DNA of 40,862 nt from an uncultured Eubacteriales bacterium (GCA_934457415.1 CAKSHM010000012.1:1-40862); one strand, 5' to 3'; shown: positions 15,835-24,798, counted from the stretch's first letter. Translations and numbers: made by a program. Notes: generated by a model not told the origin, from the sequence alone.

Positions 15835-16527
15835 TCAGCCAAGCTCAAATTTTTTCGCAAAATTTTTAAATATCGGAACAACCTCAAAATATTTGTCAAT
15901 CAATTTACCGAACATTCCGATAACCGTTCCGTTAAGCGCGGCAATAATAAGCGTTCCTATATTTATTCCGACAAATTTTTTAAAGAACACCAATGTCATA
16001 ACGGTAGAGGCGGCAAGACAGGTTAAATCAAAGGCTGTTTTAAACACCGTTCTTTTTATTCCGAATTTAGCGCTTACTCCTTTCACAAAGAAATCATACA
16101 CCTGCGGATAAAAATATGTTTTAAAAAACATTGCTATGGAAAGCGATGTTAAAACCGCTCCCAAAACAAACATTCCTATTCTTAAAGCAAAAGGCAGGGC
16201 TTCGGGCTTTGTTATATTCTGATTAAAAGACGGAAGCATTCTAAACAGATCGAGAACAGCACCGTAAATCAGGCAGGTAAGAAAGGAAGACAGGTATACA
16301 ATTTTAAACCGTTTCATAACACAACAGAACACAACAAACAAAACAGATTGTATAACATATTCTGCCTGACCGAAGGTTAAAAAGCCCGTTTTTAAGCTTA
16401 AAATATAGGCAGGAGCCACTACCATCGACACTCCGAAACCCGCGCTTGAAAGAAGCGCCACTGCAAAGCCAAGCAAAATAATTGCGAACGCATAGAGCGG
16501 CTCGCTGTGAATTTTGATTTTTTTCAC
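15835..16527 (-). CDS. YczE/YitT-like multi-span membrane protein
   Basis: 230 residues from the GTG at 16527, with AGGGGG about 10 nt upstream. An in-frame extension to 16671 is open but reads as an unlikely basic stretch over the structured leader, so I excluded it. Five or so hydrophobic spans are visible. The first (LYAFAIILLGFAVALLSSAGFGVSM) and the GFLTFGQAEYVIQ motif match the YczE/YyaS/YitT group of integral membrane proteins. Function in that group is unknown. A candidate RNA element occupies its 5' leader. Confidence 0.8.
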   Translation of the reverse strand: MKKIKIHSEPLYAFAIILLGFAVALLSSAGFGVSMVVAPAYILSLKTGFLTFGQAEYVIQSVLFVVFCCVMKRFKIVYLSSFLTCLIYGAVLDLFRMLPSFNQNITKPEALPFALRIGMFVLGAVLTSLSIAMFFKTYFYPQVYDFFVKGVSAKFGIKRTVFKTAFDLTCLAASTVMTLVFFKKFVGINIGTLIIAALNGTVIGMFGKLIDKYFEVVPIFKNFAKKFELG

Positions 16528-16547
16528 TTTTCTATTTCCCCCTATAA

Positions 16548-16622
16548 AGAGCCTTGCTATGACGACAAGCCGAAAAATGCCGAAATTACTCTGTTTCAGG
16601 CGAGTTTGAACTTGTCGGCTCT
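16548..16622 (-). ncRNA. Candidate structured leader of the YczE-like gene
   Basis: On the minus strand P1 is AGAGC (16622-16618) with GCTCT (16552-16548). P2 is CGACAAG (16617-16611) with CTTGTCG (16569-16563). A 10-nt internal loop (16562-16553) is on the 3' side only. Inside P2, GCC/GGC and GAAA/TTTC can form a third stem with one bulge. The 3' end lies some 5 nt from the AGGGGG ribosome site, so translation control is possible. I do not recognise a known riboswitch class. Confidence 0.45.
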
Positions 16623-16634
16623 GCTTATAAAAAT

Positions 16635-16661
16635 CACACACCTTAAATAATAAGGTGTGTG
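16635..16661 (-). terminator. Terminator of the AraC gene 16716-17540
   Basis: The perfect 11-bp stem CACACACCTTA (16661-16651 on the minus strand) with TAAGGTGTGTG (16645-16635) has a 5-nt loop, followed on the minus strand by ATTTTTAT. It lies 55 nt after the AraC stop and before the YczE leader. Confidence 0.7.
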
Positions 16662-16715
16662 ACGAAAACACATATAAGAAAAATTCACACTGATTTTCTT
16701 TTAGAAATTATACCT

Positions 16716-17540
16716 TCATTTTTTCAAAATGTCAACAGTTCTGTTTTTTGAATTTCTGTAAGCCTTTGGAGTCATACCGACAGTTTTAAGAAAAACCCTG
16801 TTAAAGGTTCTTATTGTTGAAAAACCGCATTCGTTTGCTATCTCGGTTATATTAAGGCTGTCCTCGCCGAGCAGTTTGCATGCCCTGTTTATTCGCATAG
16901 AATTAACAAAATTACAAAAACCGATTTTTAATCTGTCGGAAAAAATGTGGGCGGCATAGCTTTTGCTGATATTAAACCTTTCTGCAATAACCGAAATTGA
17001 AATAGGCTCACAATAATTTTCATGGATATATCCGTAAATTTTTTCGATTAAATCGGCATCGGTGCGGTTCACCTTTACTACAGGGATTTTTTTCATAAGG
17101 ATTTCAAAGAAAGCGCGCAGGGTATAAAGGAACACCTTATCAGACTGCTTATCTGTATGCTCATTATCGGATTTTTTTAAAAGGATTTTAAGCAGGTCTT
17201 CAATTATTTCATCATCAAAGCTTTTAAGCGGAAAAACATTCAAAGCAGGCTTAAATCTCATTAAAACAGACGACCAATCCGGTATCAGATCGGGAGAAAC
17301 GATATAGATACAATAATAAACATCCTTTGAATCAAAAAATGTGTGTATCTGATTAGGAAAAGCGATAAAAATATCGTTTTTCTTAAGATTATAAATATTT
17401 CCGTCAACATTGACCTTTGATGTGCCTGAAATAATATAAACAAGCTCTATTTCGCGGTGAATATGCGCGTCGAAATCCAAAACATCTGAAAAATATCCCG
17501 CAAGCGCCTGCGTGCGCGGTTCATAATAAGGTAATTTCAT
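16716..17540 (-). CDS. AraC-family regulator of the GH3 gene (inferred)
   Basis: 274 residues. The N-terminal ~100 form a cupin-like fold: HIHREIELVYIISGTSKVNV, then NDIFIAFPNQIHTF. The C-terminus has the two AraC helix-turn-helix units (ISVIAERFNISKSYAAHIFS and ITEIANECGFSTIRTFNRVF, then VGMTPKAYR). It is divergent from the GH3 gene, and their promoters overlap over a GCATAA/TTATGC repeat, so it likely senses a glycan fragment and controls GH3 and itself. GAGGAAATG precedes the ATG. Its terminator is at 16635-16661. Confidence 0.85.
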   Translation of the reverse strand: MKLPYYEPRTQALAGYFSDVLDFDAHIHREIELVYIISGTSKVNVDGNIYNLKKNDIFIAFPNQIHTFFDSKDVYYCIYIVSPDLIPDWSSVLMRFKPALNVFPLKSFDDEIIEDLLKILLKKSDNEHTDKQSDKVFLYTLRAFFEILMKKIPVVKVNRTDADLIEKIYGYIHENYCEPISISVIAERFNISKSYAAHIFSDRLKIGFCNFVNSMRINRACKLLGEDSLNITEIANECGFSTIRTFNRVFLKTVGMTPKAYRNSKNRTVDILKK

Positions 17541-17592
17541 AAATTCATTTCCTCAAAAAGCATAATCTGTCTGTTATCTTGCTATTTATGAC

Positions 17593-17621
17593 TTGAATTA
17601 TAGCATAAAATAACTTATTAT
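17593..17621 (+). promoter_or_regulatory. Promoter of the GH3 gene
   Basis: TTGAAT (17593-17598), a 17-bp spacer and TATTAT (17616-17621). It starts transcription near 17628, which supports the downstream GH3 start at 17656. It overlaps the opposing promoter. Confidence 0.6.
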
Positions 17622-17625
17622 GCAA
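17597..17625 (-). promoter_or_regulatory. Promoter of the AraC gene
   Basis: Minus strand TTGCAT (17625-17620), a 17-bp spacer and an extended -10 TGCTATAAT (TATAAT 17602-17597). Its -10 overlaps the -35 of the GH3 promoter and its -35 overlaps that promoter's -10. Confidence 0.65.
17603..17623. promoter_or_regulatory. Inverted repeat GCATAA-N9-TTATGC, candidate operator
   Basis: The arms GCATAA (17603-17608) and TTATGC (17618-17623) are perfect, with a 9-nt centre that is itself partly symmetric. It sits across both overlapping promoters, an ideal position for a regulator to choose between them. Confidence 0.5.
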
Positions 17626-17655
17626 TCAGTAAATCTAATTACGAGGTGTATAAAT

Positions 17656-19980
17656 ATGAAAAAATGGTTAAGAATTAACACTCATCCCTGTCTCCCGTTA
17701 GGAACCGACGGAAAAAGAATAAGCGAATGCAAAAAACATACCGATTTTTCGCGCAAGGCGGCATGCGAGGGAATGGTATTGCTTAAAAATCTCAATAATA
17801 CCTTACCTCTCAAAGCCCCTGCAAGGGTTGCAATATTCGGCACCGGTCAAATCGACTATGTAACCGGCGGAGGCGGCAGCGGAGCGGTCTATACCTCTTA
17901 CTGCCATAATATTTATGACGGATTTAAAATAAAGGAAAAAGAGGGCAAAGCCGAGGTTTTCGGCAAGCTGTCGGAATTCTATAAAAGAGAGGTTTTAAGA
18001 CAGTATTACGAAAAGGACCGTAATTATTCAAGACACCGTGCATTGTATTATGGGTATTTAGGAAAAACCGAAGAACCCGAAATACCGGAAAGCCTGCTTA
18101 GAAAATCGGCGGTTTATGCTGATACCGCAATAATTGTTATAAAGCGCTTTTCGGGAGAAGCGTTAGACCGAACAAGCGATAAGGGAGACTTCTATCTTAC
18201 CGACGCAGAGCAAAAAATGATAGAGGATGTTACCGCGAATTTCAAAAAAACCGTCTTGGTTCTTAACATAGGCGGAACTATCGACTGCGGATTTTTTAAA
18301 AACAACGATAAAATAAGCGCCGTCTTGCTTGCATGGCAGTCGGGTCAGGAGGGCGGACTTGCCATTGCCGACATAATCTGCGGAGACGAAAATCCTTCGG
18401 GAAAGCTTGCAGACACATTGGTAAGCTCGTTTGACGATTATCCGTCATCATATAATTTTAATGAAAGTGAAGATTTTGTCAATTACACAGACGATATTTA
18501 TGTCGGCTACAGATATTTTGAAACCGTACCCGAAAAGGCTCAAAAGGTATGTTATCCTTTCGGCTTCGGACTTTCTTACACCACATTCGAATTAAGCGAC
18601 ATTAAGGCAGTAAAAGACGGTGATTTGATTAAGATTTCTTTAACGGTCAAAAATACCGGTACGGTGGCGGGAAAAGAAGTAATTCAAATTTATTCAAGCG
18701 CGCCGCAGGGCAGGCTCGGAAAGCCTGCCAAGGAGCTTAAGGCTTTTAAGAAAACGGAATTATTAAACCCTAACGAGTCAAAAGAGTATTCTCTTTCCTT
18801 TAAAACCTCGGAGCTTGCAAGTTTTGACGATTTAGGTAAAATTCAAAAGTCGGCATTTGTTCTTGAAAAGGGAGAATACGGCTTTTTTGTCGGAACGAGT
18901 GTAAGAGATACTGCAAAATGCGAATACACTTTGACAGTAGAAAAGGACACAGTTGTAAAACAGCTTACTCAGCTTGCTGCCCCGACCGAGCTTAAAGAAC
19001 GCATGCTCTCTGACGGCAGCATGGAAAAGCTCCCCAAAGCTAAGCTTAAGGATTACACCGCTCACAGTGAAATACCAAACGCAAAAGCACCTGAAAACAA
19101 AGGCGATTTTATAAAGGTTTTCGAAAAGGAAATAACATTGGACGAATTCATGGCTCAGCTTTCAACCGATGAGCTTATTGAGCTTTTAGGCGGCAAGCCC
19201 AGCAGAAGTGTGACAAATGTAGGCTGTTTCGGAGGAAACGACAGACTTGGAATTCCCTTTGTTCCGACAATGGACGGACCGGCGGGAGTCAGAATTGAGG
19301 TCGAAAATGTTTACGCAACCGCTTGGCCTATTGCTACACAAATCGCTTGCAGCTTTAACGAGGAGTTGGCCGAAAAAATCGGAGAATACGGAGCTTTAGA
19401 GCTTAAAGAAAACAACGGCGGAGTATGGCTGACACCTGCGCTTAATATTCACAGAAGCGCGCTTTGCGGAAGAAATTTTGAATACTATTCAGAGGACCCT
19501 TATCTTTCGGGAAAAATGGCGGCGGCCATTACACGCGGAATTCAGTCACAGGGCGTTGCGGCTTCGGTCAAGCACTTTGCCTGCAACAATAAAGAAACAA
19601 ACCGAAGAAACAGCGATTCGAGAGTTTCCGAAAGGGCGCTCAGAGAAATATATCTTAAGGGCTTTGAGATAGTAATAAAAGAAGCGGAGCCTATTACCGT
19701 TATGACAAGCTACAATAAGGTTAACGGAAGATACTCTTCCGAAAATTATGATTTGATAACAGGAATTCTCCGCGGAGAATGGGGCTTTAAAGGCATGGTT
19801 ACAACCGATTGGGACAATTTTGCCTCTCAGGACTGCGAAATTCTTGCAGGAAACGATATCAGAATGACCTGCAATCAGACTGAAAAAATAAAAGAAGCGC
19901 TTGAAAGCGGTAAGCTTACAAAAGGCGATATTTATGCCTGCGCAAAGCGTGTGCTTGAAATGATTTTAAAGCTTTCATAA
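17656..19980 (+). CDS. GH3 family beta-glucosidase-like enzyme with permuted domains
   Basis: 774 residues from the ATG at 17656, with GAGGTG 7 nt upstream; the ATG at 17620 lies in the promoter. The order is unusual but known in GH3: first the C-terminal-type alpha/beta domain (from about 30 to 310: GMVLLKNLNNTLPL, YPFGFGLSYTTFELS). Then comes a fibronectin-III-like domain (about 320-410: NTGTVAGKEVIQIY), and last the TIM barrel (about 490-774: GPAGVRIEV, KHFACNNKET). The nucleophile Asp lies in GMVTTDWDNF, about residue 718. No signal peptide is seen, so it should act in the cytosol on imported beta-linked oligosaccharides. A terminator follows. Confidence 0.9.
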   Translation: MKKWLRINTHPCLPLGTDGKRISECKKHTDFSRKAACEGMVLLKNLNNTLPLKAPARVAIFGTGQIDYVTGGGGSGAVYTSYCHNIYDGFKIKEKEGKAEVFGKLSEFYKREVLRQYYEKDRNYSRHRALYYGYLGKTEEPEIPESLLRKSAVYADTAIIVIKRFSGEALDRTSDKGDFYLTDAEQKMIEDVTANFKKTVLVLNIGGTIDCGFFKNNDKISAVLLAWQSGQEGGLAIADIICGDENPSGKLADTLVSSFDDYPSSYNFNESEDFVNYTDDIYVGYRYFETVPEKAQKVCYPFGFGLSYTTFELSDIKAVKDGDLIKISLTVKNTGTVAGKEVIQIYSSAPQGRLGKPAKELKAFKKTELLNPNESKEYSLSFKTSELASFDDLGKIQKSAFVLEKGEYGFFVGTSVRDTAKCEYTLTVEKDTVVKQLTQLAAPTELKERMLSDGSMEKLPKAKLKDYTAHSEIPNAKAPENKGDFIKVFEKEITLDEFMAQLSTDELIELLGGKPSRSVTNVGCFGGNDRLGIPFVPTMDGPAGVRIEVENVYATAWPIATQIACSFNEELAEKIGEYGALELKENNGGVWLTPALNIHRSALCGRNFEYYSEDPYLSGKMAAAITRGIQSQGVAASVKHFACNNKETNRRNSDSRVSERALREIYLKGFEIVIKEAEPITVMTSYNKVNGRYSSENYDLITGILRGEWGFKGMVTTDWDNFASQDCEILAGNDIRMTCNQTEKIKEALESGKLTKGDIYACAKRVLEMILKLS

Positions 19981-19990
19981 CTAATAAATT

Positions 19991-20015
19991 TCCCGTACCT
20001 TAAAAAGGTACGGGA
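19991..20015. terminator. Bidirectional terminator between convergent GH3 and GH78 genes
   Basis: TCCCGTACCTT (19991-20001) pairs with AAGGTACGGGA (20005-20015), loop AAA, then TTTTG on the plus strand and A/T-rich sequence on the other. Confidence 0.8.
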
Positions 20016-20020
20016 TTTTG

Positions 20021-22522
20021 CTATATTTTCATATTTACTGCTCTTAAATTATATTTGCCGCTTCCTAGCTTTAATTTTATAAATCCGTTTTCATAAGAAT
20101 ATTTATTTTCACTTAGTCTTAACTCCCCGTCAAACAAGGTAAATTCCTTTGCTTTTACAGGGATATAAACAAAAGCAGAAGTATTTACGGGAATTTCGGT
20201 TTTAAGCTCTGTAAATGCCGAATTTACCGTTATTTCAGCAGAGATCGCTCCGCTAACCGTCTCTGTTCTGCATTTTATAAAGTTAAGCTTTTCAGGCATT
20301 GAAGGCCTTATCTCAAATTCCTTAAAGCCGTCCTTAACAGGTCTTATTCCTGCAAAGCCCATCTGAAAAGCATTTCCTATACCTGCAAACATGGCATGGT
20401 TATGTGAGCTCATATTGCCGTCCTCAAGAGACCACTGCTCCCAAAGCGAGGTCGCTCCGACAGACATCGTCAGCAAAAAGCTCGGATAATCGGGTCTGTT
20501 TAAAATTTCTAAGAGAAGATCCGATTTATTGAATTTCGGAAGAACCGTCGCGGCGGCAAGCAATCCGTAAATTCCGAGGTCTTGTGAGGACGAGGAAATA
20601 TTTTCTTCAAATTTAAAAAGCGCCTTTTCTTTTAATTCCTCAGGAATGATATCAACATAAAGCGCCATTAGCTGTTCGGTCTGCTTTCCGCTTTTAACGG
20701 TACCGTCGGGTTTTACATACCTTTCGTTAAACGCCTTTTTAACCTTTAGGGCAACATCCGAAAAATGTGTTTCGTCAGCCGTTTTTTTAAGTCTCTTTGC
20801 AATATCAGCCATTTTAACGAAAACATCGTAAAGCAAGCATGAATTTACAACCTCTACGCAGGAATGATAGCCCTCCCAAGAGTTATTGGTATTCGGGTGG
20901 CACCAGTCGCCGAAGCCGTCGGTCCATAAATAATCCTTTGCTTTATTTTCGAAAATCAAAGCATATTTTTTAAGTTTTGTATAGTATTTTTCGGCAATGC
21001 TTATATCGTTTAAATAGGTTATCATGTCGTGGGTAAGACGAATTCGATCGCCGTCCCAGTCGGGATTGCCGTGATCTTCGATTTCGTCCTTTGCGACGAT
21101 AATATTTTCAAGCCAGTTATTATAAAAGCTATCCATATTAAGGTTATAAATAGCGGTTGTTTCAACGCATGCCGAATCCATAAGGCAGGGGGTTCTCTCC
21201 CCTCTCATACAGCAGTCGGTAGGAATGCTGACAAAGTTACTTTTAAGGCTTCTCATCATATTCTCATAAATTCGGTTAAGGGTGCTGTCTGAGCATAAAA
21301 ATCCGCTTTCGGATTTTAAATCGGCGGATAAAAACAGTCCCTCGATTTCAAATTCGCTGACATTCTTATTTATCCCAGACACCTTTGCATACCTAAAGCC
21401 GTGATATGTAAAATAGGGTGTATACTCTTCCCTTTCTCCTTCTTTGCAGATATAAATATCAGTGGCTTTTGCTTTATAGTTCGAATGTTTATTCAAGGTT
21501 TTTTCATCTTTTAAAAGCTCAGAAAATTCAAGCTTTATTTTGTGTCCGCTCTTTGCTTTCAGCGAAATTTTCGCTAATCCGCAGAAATTCTCACCGAAAT
21601 CATAAATAACCGAAGATCCGAATTTAAAGCAGTTTACGGGTTTTATCCTTTTAATAACCTTTATTTCCGGTGTTTCCGCCGCGGCGCAAAAGCCCTTTGG
21701 AGCCGAGCCTTCTATCGCGTTTTCAAGTTTGGAGGGAGAATAACCTGCGTCAAAAACCTCGCCGTTATACATATCGCAGTATGAAATCTTGCTGTCAAAA
21801 ATCTCAAAGCTTTCGTCGGAAACGATATTTTCCGATGTTCCGTCGGTATATCTTAATATAAGGAGGCAGGACATTCCCTTACCCTTAAGCCAGCGCCAGC
21901 CGAAGCGGACATAATTGCTGTTATACCCTGCTCCGAGCAAAATTTTAATGTCGTTTTTTCCTTTTTTTAAGGTTTCAATCTCATAGCAGACATATACGCA
22001 TCTTTCATTCAAAGAAGCATTCGGCGGAAGTAAAAAGGCGTCTGATTTAAGCGCCGTACCGTTTAAATAAACCCTCTGCCAAGAGCTTGAAAGAACATAG
22101 ATTTCCGCGCTTTTAACCTCTTTTTTAATTTCAAAGCTTTTTCGGAAGCTTATAGCCTTATCCTCATATTTTTTGCTTGCCGTTATCCATTTCGCACCGA
22201 AATCGGAAAATTTTTTGCCTGATAATCCCGTTTTAAATGTTTTTTGAGCCTTAACCTCAGAATTATCGCTAAGCACCGCGCAAAGCTCAAAATTATATGA
22301 ATGCAGTTTTAAAAGCTTACCTTTATATTCAAACCGCATATCATTCGACCTGAATTTCTTTTCGAAAACCGTTTCGTTTTCATCGGTTATTTTAACCGAA
22401 AAGCTTTTTTGATAAAGGTTTCTGTTAAACGAATTTTCAAAGCTCCATGTAAAAACAGGTTTGTTATCAATACAGTCGGGATTTTCAAGACCGTTTATAC
22501 ACACATATAAAAATTTCTCCAA
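20021..22522 (-). CDS. GH78 alpha-L-rhamnosidase-like enzyme
   Basis: 833 residues from a TTG start at 22522 with GGGGAG 7 nt upstream. The N-terminus is beta-rich (to about 400), followed by the alpha/alpha barrel. The GH78 acid motif is TDCCMRGERTP (residues 435-445, Asp436, Arg440, Glu442), while the family's Trp after the ER is replaced (CLMD, 446-449). The general base is expected at Glu695 in TSLWEQWSLEDGNM, and the following SHNHAMFAGIG block is canonical. It removes alpha-L-rhamnose from glycosides or oligosaccharides (family knowledge). No signal peptide, so cytosolic. Gene order suggests an operon with the next two genes; it starts 16 nt after the GH63-like gene. Confidence 0.9.
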   Translation of the reverse strand: MEKFLYVCINGLENPDCIDNKPVFTWSFENSFNRNLYQKSFSVKITDENETVFEKKFRSNDMRFEYKGKLLKLHSYNFELCAVLSDNSEVKAQKTFKTGLSGKKFSDFGAKWITASKKYEDKAISFRKSFEIKKEVKSAEIYVLSSSWQRVYLNGTALKSDAFLLPPNASLNERCVYVCYEIETLKKGKNDIKILLGAGYNSNYVRFGWRWLKGKGMSCLLILRYTDGTSENIVSDESFEIFDSKISYCDMYNGEVFDAGYSPSKLENAIEGSAPKGFCAAAETPEIKVIKRIKPVNCFKFGSSVIYDFGENFCGLAKISLKAKSGHKIKLEFSELLKDEKTLNKHSNYKAKATDIYICKEGEREEYTPYFTYHGFRYAKVSGINKNVSEFEIEGLFLSADLKSESGFLCSDSTLNRIYENMMRSLKSNFVSIPTDCCMRGERTPCLMDSACVETTAIYNLNMDSFYNNWLENIIVAKDEIEDHGNPDWDGDRIRLTHDMITYLNDISIAEKYYTKLKKYALIFENKAKDYLWTDGFGDWCHPNTNNSWEGYHSCVEVVNSCLLYDVFVKMADIAKRLKKTADETHFSDVALKVKKAFNERYVKPDGTVKSGKQTEQLMALYVDIIPEELKEKALFKFEENISSSSQDLGIYGLLAAATVLPKFNKSDLLLEILNRPDYPSFLLTMSVGATSLWEQWSLEDGNMSSHNHAMFAGIGNAFQMGFAGIRPVKDGFKEFEIRPSMPEKLNFIKCRTETVSGAISAEITVNSAFTELKTEIPVNTSAFVYIPVKAKEFTLFDGELRLSENKYSYENGFIKLKLGSGKYNLRAVNMKI

Positions 22523-22538
22523 TTATTATCTCCCCTTT

Positions 22539-23657
22539 TTAAAAATCAAGGATAAATTCAATTATAAATGCCGCCGACCAGCCGAAATTAAAAGCACCGA
22601 GTCCCTCGCCGGATTTTGAATCGTAATATTCATAAATTCCGCGTTTTTCATTATACACGGCATTTAAAATATGCTCTCTTAAATCCTCCGCAAGCTCTGT
22701 AAAGCCGTAATCCTTTAGCCCTTTAAGAGCAAAATAAGCGGTATTAAGCCATGTAGGGCCTCTCCAATAATCACTGCTCGAATATGACGGATTATTATAA
22801 GAGACCGTCGGCATTAAAGGATAAAATGCGTTTTTATCAGCGGCAAGAGCGGCAAGCCTTTCCGCTCTGACTTTAGGCGCAATTCCGATAAATAGGGGCA
22901 TAAATGACGCGGGAGATAAAATACCCGTGCTTTTTTTATCCGAAATTTTAATATCGGTATAAGCGCCCTTTTCCTCATTCCAGAAAAATTCGTTTATCCT
23001 TTCGGATAGCTTTTCCGCTTTTTCAAGCCACTTTTTCTCTTCGCCGTTTTTAAGGATTTCCGCCATTTGGGCAAGAGCATTATACATCATTACCGCATAG
23101 CAGTTAAGGTCGATTTCGAAAAGATTTTGCGCGCCGAATTCGTCCCAGCGGACTGATGTATCCCAACCCGATTCATATTTTGCGTAAATTCCGCCGTCTA
23201 TTGAATAGTAATGAAAAAGCCCGTCTTCAAAGCGCTCGTTTATCCAAAAGCTTTCATTTTTAACATACTTATCATAAGCGGTTTTTAAAATTTCCTCATC
23301 GGGATTAAGGTTGTATGCTCTTATAAATGCCCACGGGAAAACAGGGGGCTTGCAGGCGCCGTAATCCGCTCTGCCTTCGGCATACCATACATCGCAGAAC
23401 ATTCCGTTTTCCTTTTGGGTGTTCCAGATTATTCTGCATTGATCGAATGCCAATTCCTTATCCCATCTCGCCGTTGCCAAAGCGTGAAACGCCGCGTCCC
23501 AATTCCAGACTCCCTTATATGTCGAAAGAGACGGAACAATTCCCCTAAGCGGACTCCAAGGATATTCGTTTCCCTCAAGAATATTTTCTGTTAAAACCTG
23601 TTTTGCCCTGTTTAAAAGCTCAGCATCCCTCTCGGTTATATTTTTATTTGCTTTCAT
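22539..23657 (-). CDS. Glycoside hydrolase of the GH37/GH63-like (alpha/alpha)6 group
   Basis: 372 residues from the ATG at 23657 (GAGG 9 nt upstream); it overlaps the preceding gene by 14 nt. Clear motifs of the trehalase/GH63-like barrel are GVWNWDAAFHA, YWRGPTWLNTAYF and FNFGWSAAFIIEF. The GH63-like branch includes alpha-glucosidases such as YgjK, and related enzymes cleave glycerate-linked sugars. The exact substrate is not clear. No signal peptide. In an operon with GH78 and a serine hydrolase it likely trims an imported glycan. Confidence 0.82.
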   Translation of the reverse strand: MKANKNITERDAELLNRAKQVLTENILEGNEYPWSPLRGIVPSLSTYKGVWNWDAAFHALATARWDKELAFDQCRIIWNTQKENGMFCDVWYAEGRADYGACKPPVFPWAFIRAYNLNPDEEILKTAYDKYVKNESFWINERFEDGLFHYYSIDGGIYAKYESGWDTSVRWDEFGAQNLFEIDLNCYAVMMYNALAQMAEILKNGEEKKWLEKAEKLSERINEFFWNEEKGAYTDIKISDKKSTGILSPASFMPLFIGIAPKVRAERLAALAADKNAFYPLMPTVSYNNPSYSSSDYWRGPTWLNTAYFALKGLKDYGFTELAEDLREHILNAVYNEKRGIYEYYDSKSGEGLGAFNFGWSAAFIIEFILDF

Positions 23658-24798
23658 CGCCGTTAACCTCACTACCTATGCAGTCATAGGTCAAATTTAA
23701 AATCATATTGTGCGGATGCGTCATATACTCTCCCGTATCCATATCCATTACTTCCTGAACATAGGTTATAGAAATATGGTTTTTCGGGTCGATAAAGGTT
23801 CTGCAGCCTGCGGCGCCTCCCCAGCCGAAAACGCCGAGGGGGCAATGAAAATCGTACTTCTTTTCCATAAGTACCGAAACACAATAACCGTAACCGTGGC
23901 CGAAATGTGAGGTTGAGGTAACGAAATCATTTAACTGTACCCCGCCTAAATGATTTTTGCTCATTTCATCGACAGTTTCTTTTTTCAAAAGCTGATAGCC
24001 GTTAAACGCAGTGCCGCCGCAGGCAAGGGCGTCCGCAAATTCAGCATAGTCCGGCAGGGTGCTGAAAAGCCCCGCTCCGCCGCCCTCGAATGCCGCCGAT
24101 AAAAGGTAAACCGGTCTTTCGTTTATAGGATAGGATTTTTTTGCCGCCTTGTCCATCTTAAAGGTTGCGCTTCTTCGGCGCTTCATATCATCATTCAAAT
24201 GAAATCCCGTATCAAACATTTGCAAAGGATCGAATATTTCTTTTTTAAGATATTCGCCATAGCGCATGCCGGTAACCTTTTCTATAACCGCTCCCAAAAC
24301 ATCACAGCAAAGGCTATAGCAAAAATGCGTACCCGGTTCAAATTTCAGTGGCTCGTTTGCAAGCGCTTTTATAACCGTTTGGGTATCGGCATCGGTGCCG
24401 ATAAATCTTTTTAAATTATCGGTATCCACATCATAGGTGAAGCCTGCGGTCATGGTTAAAAGCTCAAAAATATCAGGCGCTCTTTTAACGGTGATTTTCT
24501 TCCCGTTTTCAAAATAAAAGGCATTTTTAAATTCGGGAAAAAACCTGTCAAGCGTATCGGAAAGAGAAAGCTTTCCGCGCTCAATCAGTCTTAAAACCGC
24601 AACAGCGGTTATAACCTTGCTCATGCTCCATAGCAAGTAAACATCGCCGATTTCTGTTTTCTTGGTTCTTTGCGCGTCCGAAAAACCCGAAACAAAAGAA
24701 AAAAGTTCCTTATGGTTCTTCATGATTTTAAGCCCCAATGAAGGAACATAGCTATTACTTAATTCCTTTAAATACTTTTCTAAACTATTAAAATTCAT
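23644..24798 (-). CDS. Serine beta-lactamase-fold hydrolase (class C/PBP4-like)
   Basis: 384 residues from the ATG at 24798, with AAGGG upstream; the open frame to 24852 lacks a good start. The SxxK motif is SMSK (58-61) with the catalytic Ser58. The second motif, normally YxN, reads YSL (Tyr161), so the Asn is replaced. The third motif region is GWGGAAG. This fold includes esterases, D-aminopeptidases and PBP-type proteins. In a glycan locus an esterase that removes acyl decorations is plausible (inference). No signal peptide, so a cell-wall role is unlikely. Confidence 0.82.
   Translation of the reverse strand: MNFNSLEKYLKELSNSYVPSLGLKIMKNHKELFSFVSGFSDAQRTKKTEIGDVYLLWSMSKVITAVAVLRLIERGKLSLSDTLDRFFPEFKNAFYFENGKKITVKRAPDIFELLTMTAGFTYDVDTDNLKRFIGTDADTQTVIKALANEPLKFEPGTHFCYSLCCDVLGAVIEKVTGMRYGEYLKKEIFDPLQMFDTGFHLNDDMKRRRSATFKMDKAAKKSYPINERPVYLLSAAFEGGGAGLFSTLPDYAEFADALACGGTAFNGYQLLKKETVDEMSKNHLGGVQLNDFVTSTSHFGHGYGYCVSVLMEKKYDFHCPLGVFGWGGAAGCRTFIDPKNHISITYVQEVMDMDTGEYMTHPHNMILNLTYDCIGSEVNGDESK

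Noticed and set aside
17620..17655. Upstream ATG of the GH3 gene
   Set aside because: It lies within the -10 element of the GH3 promoter and has no ribosome site.
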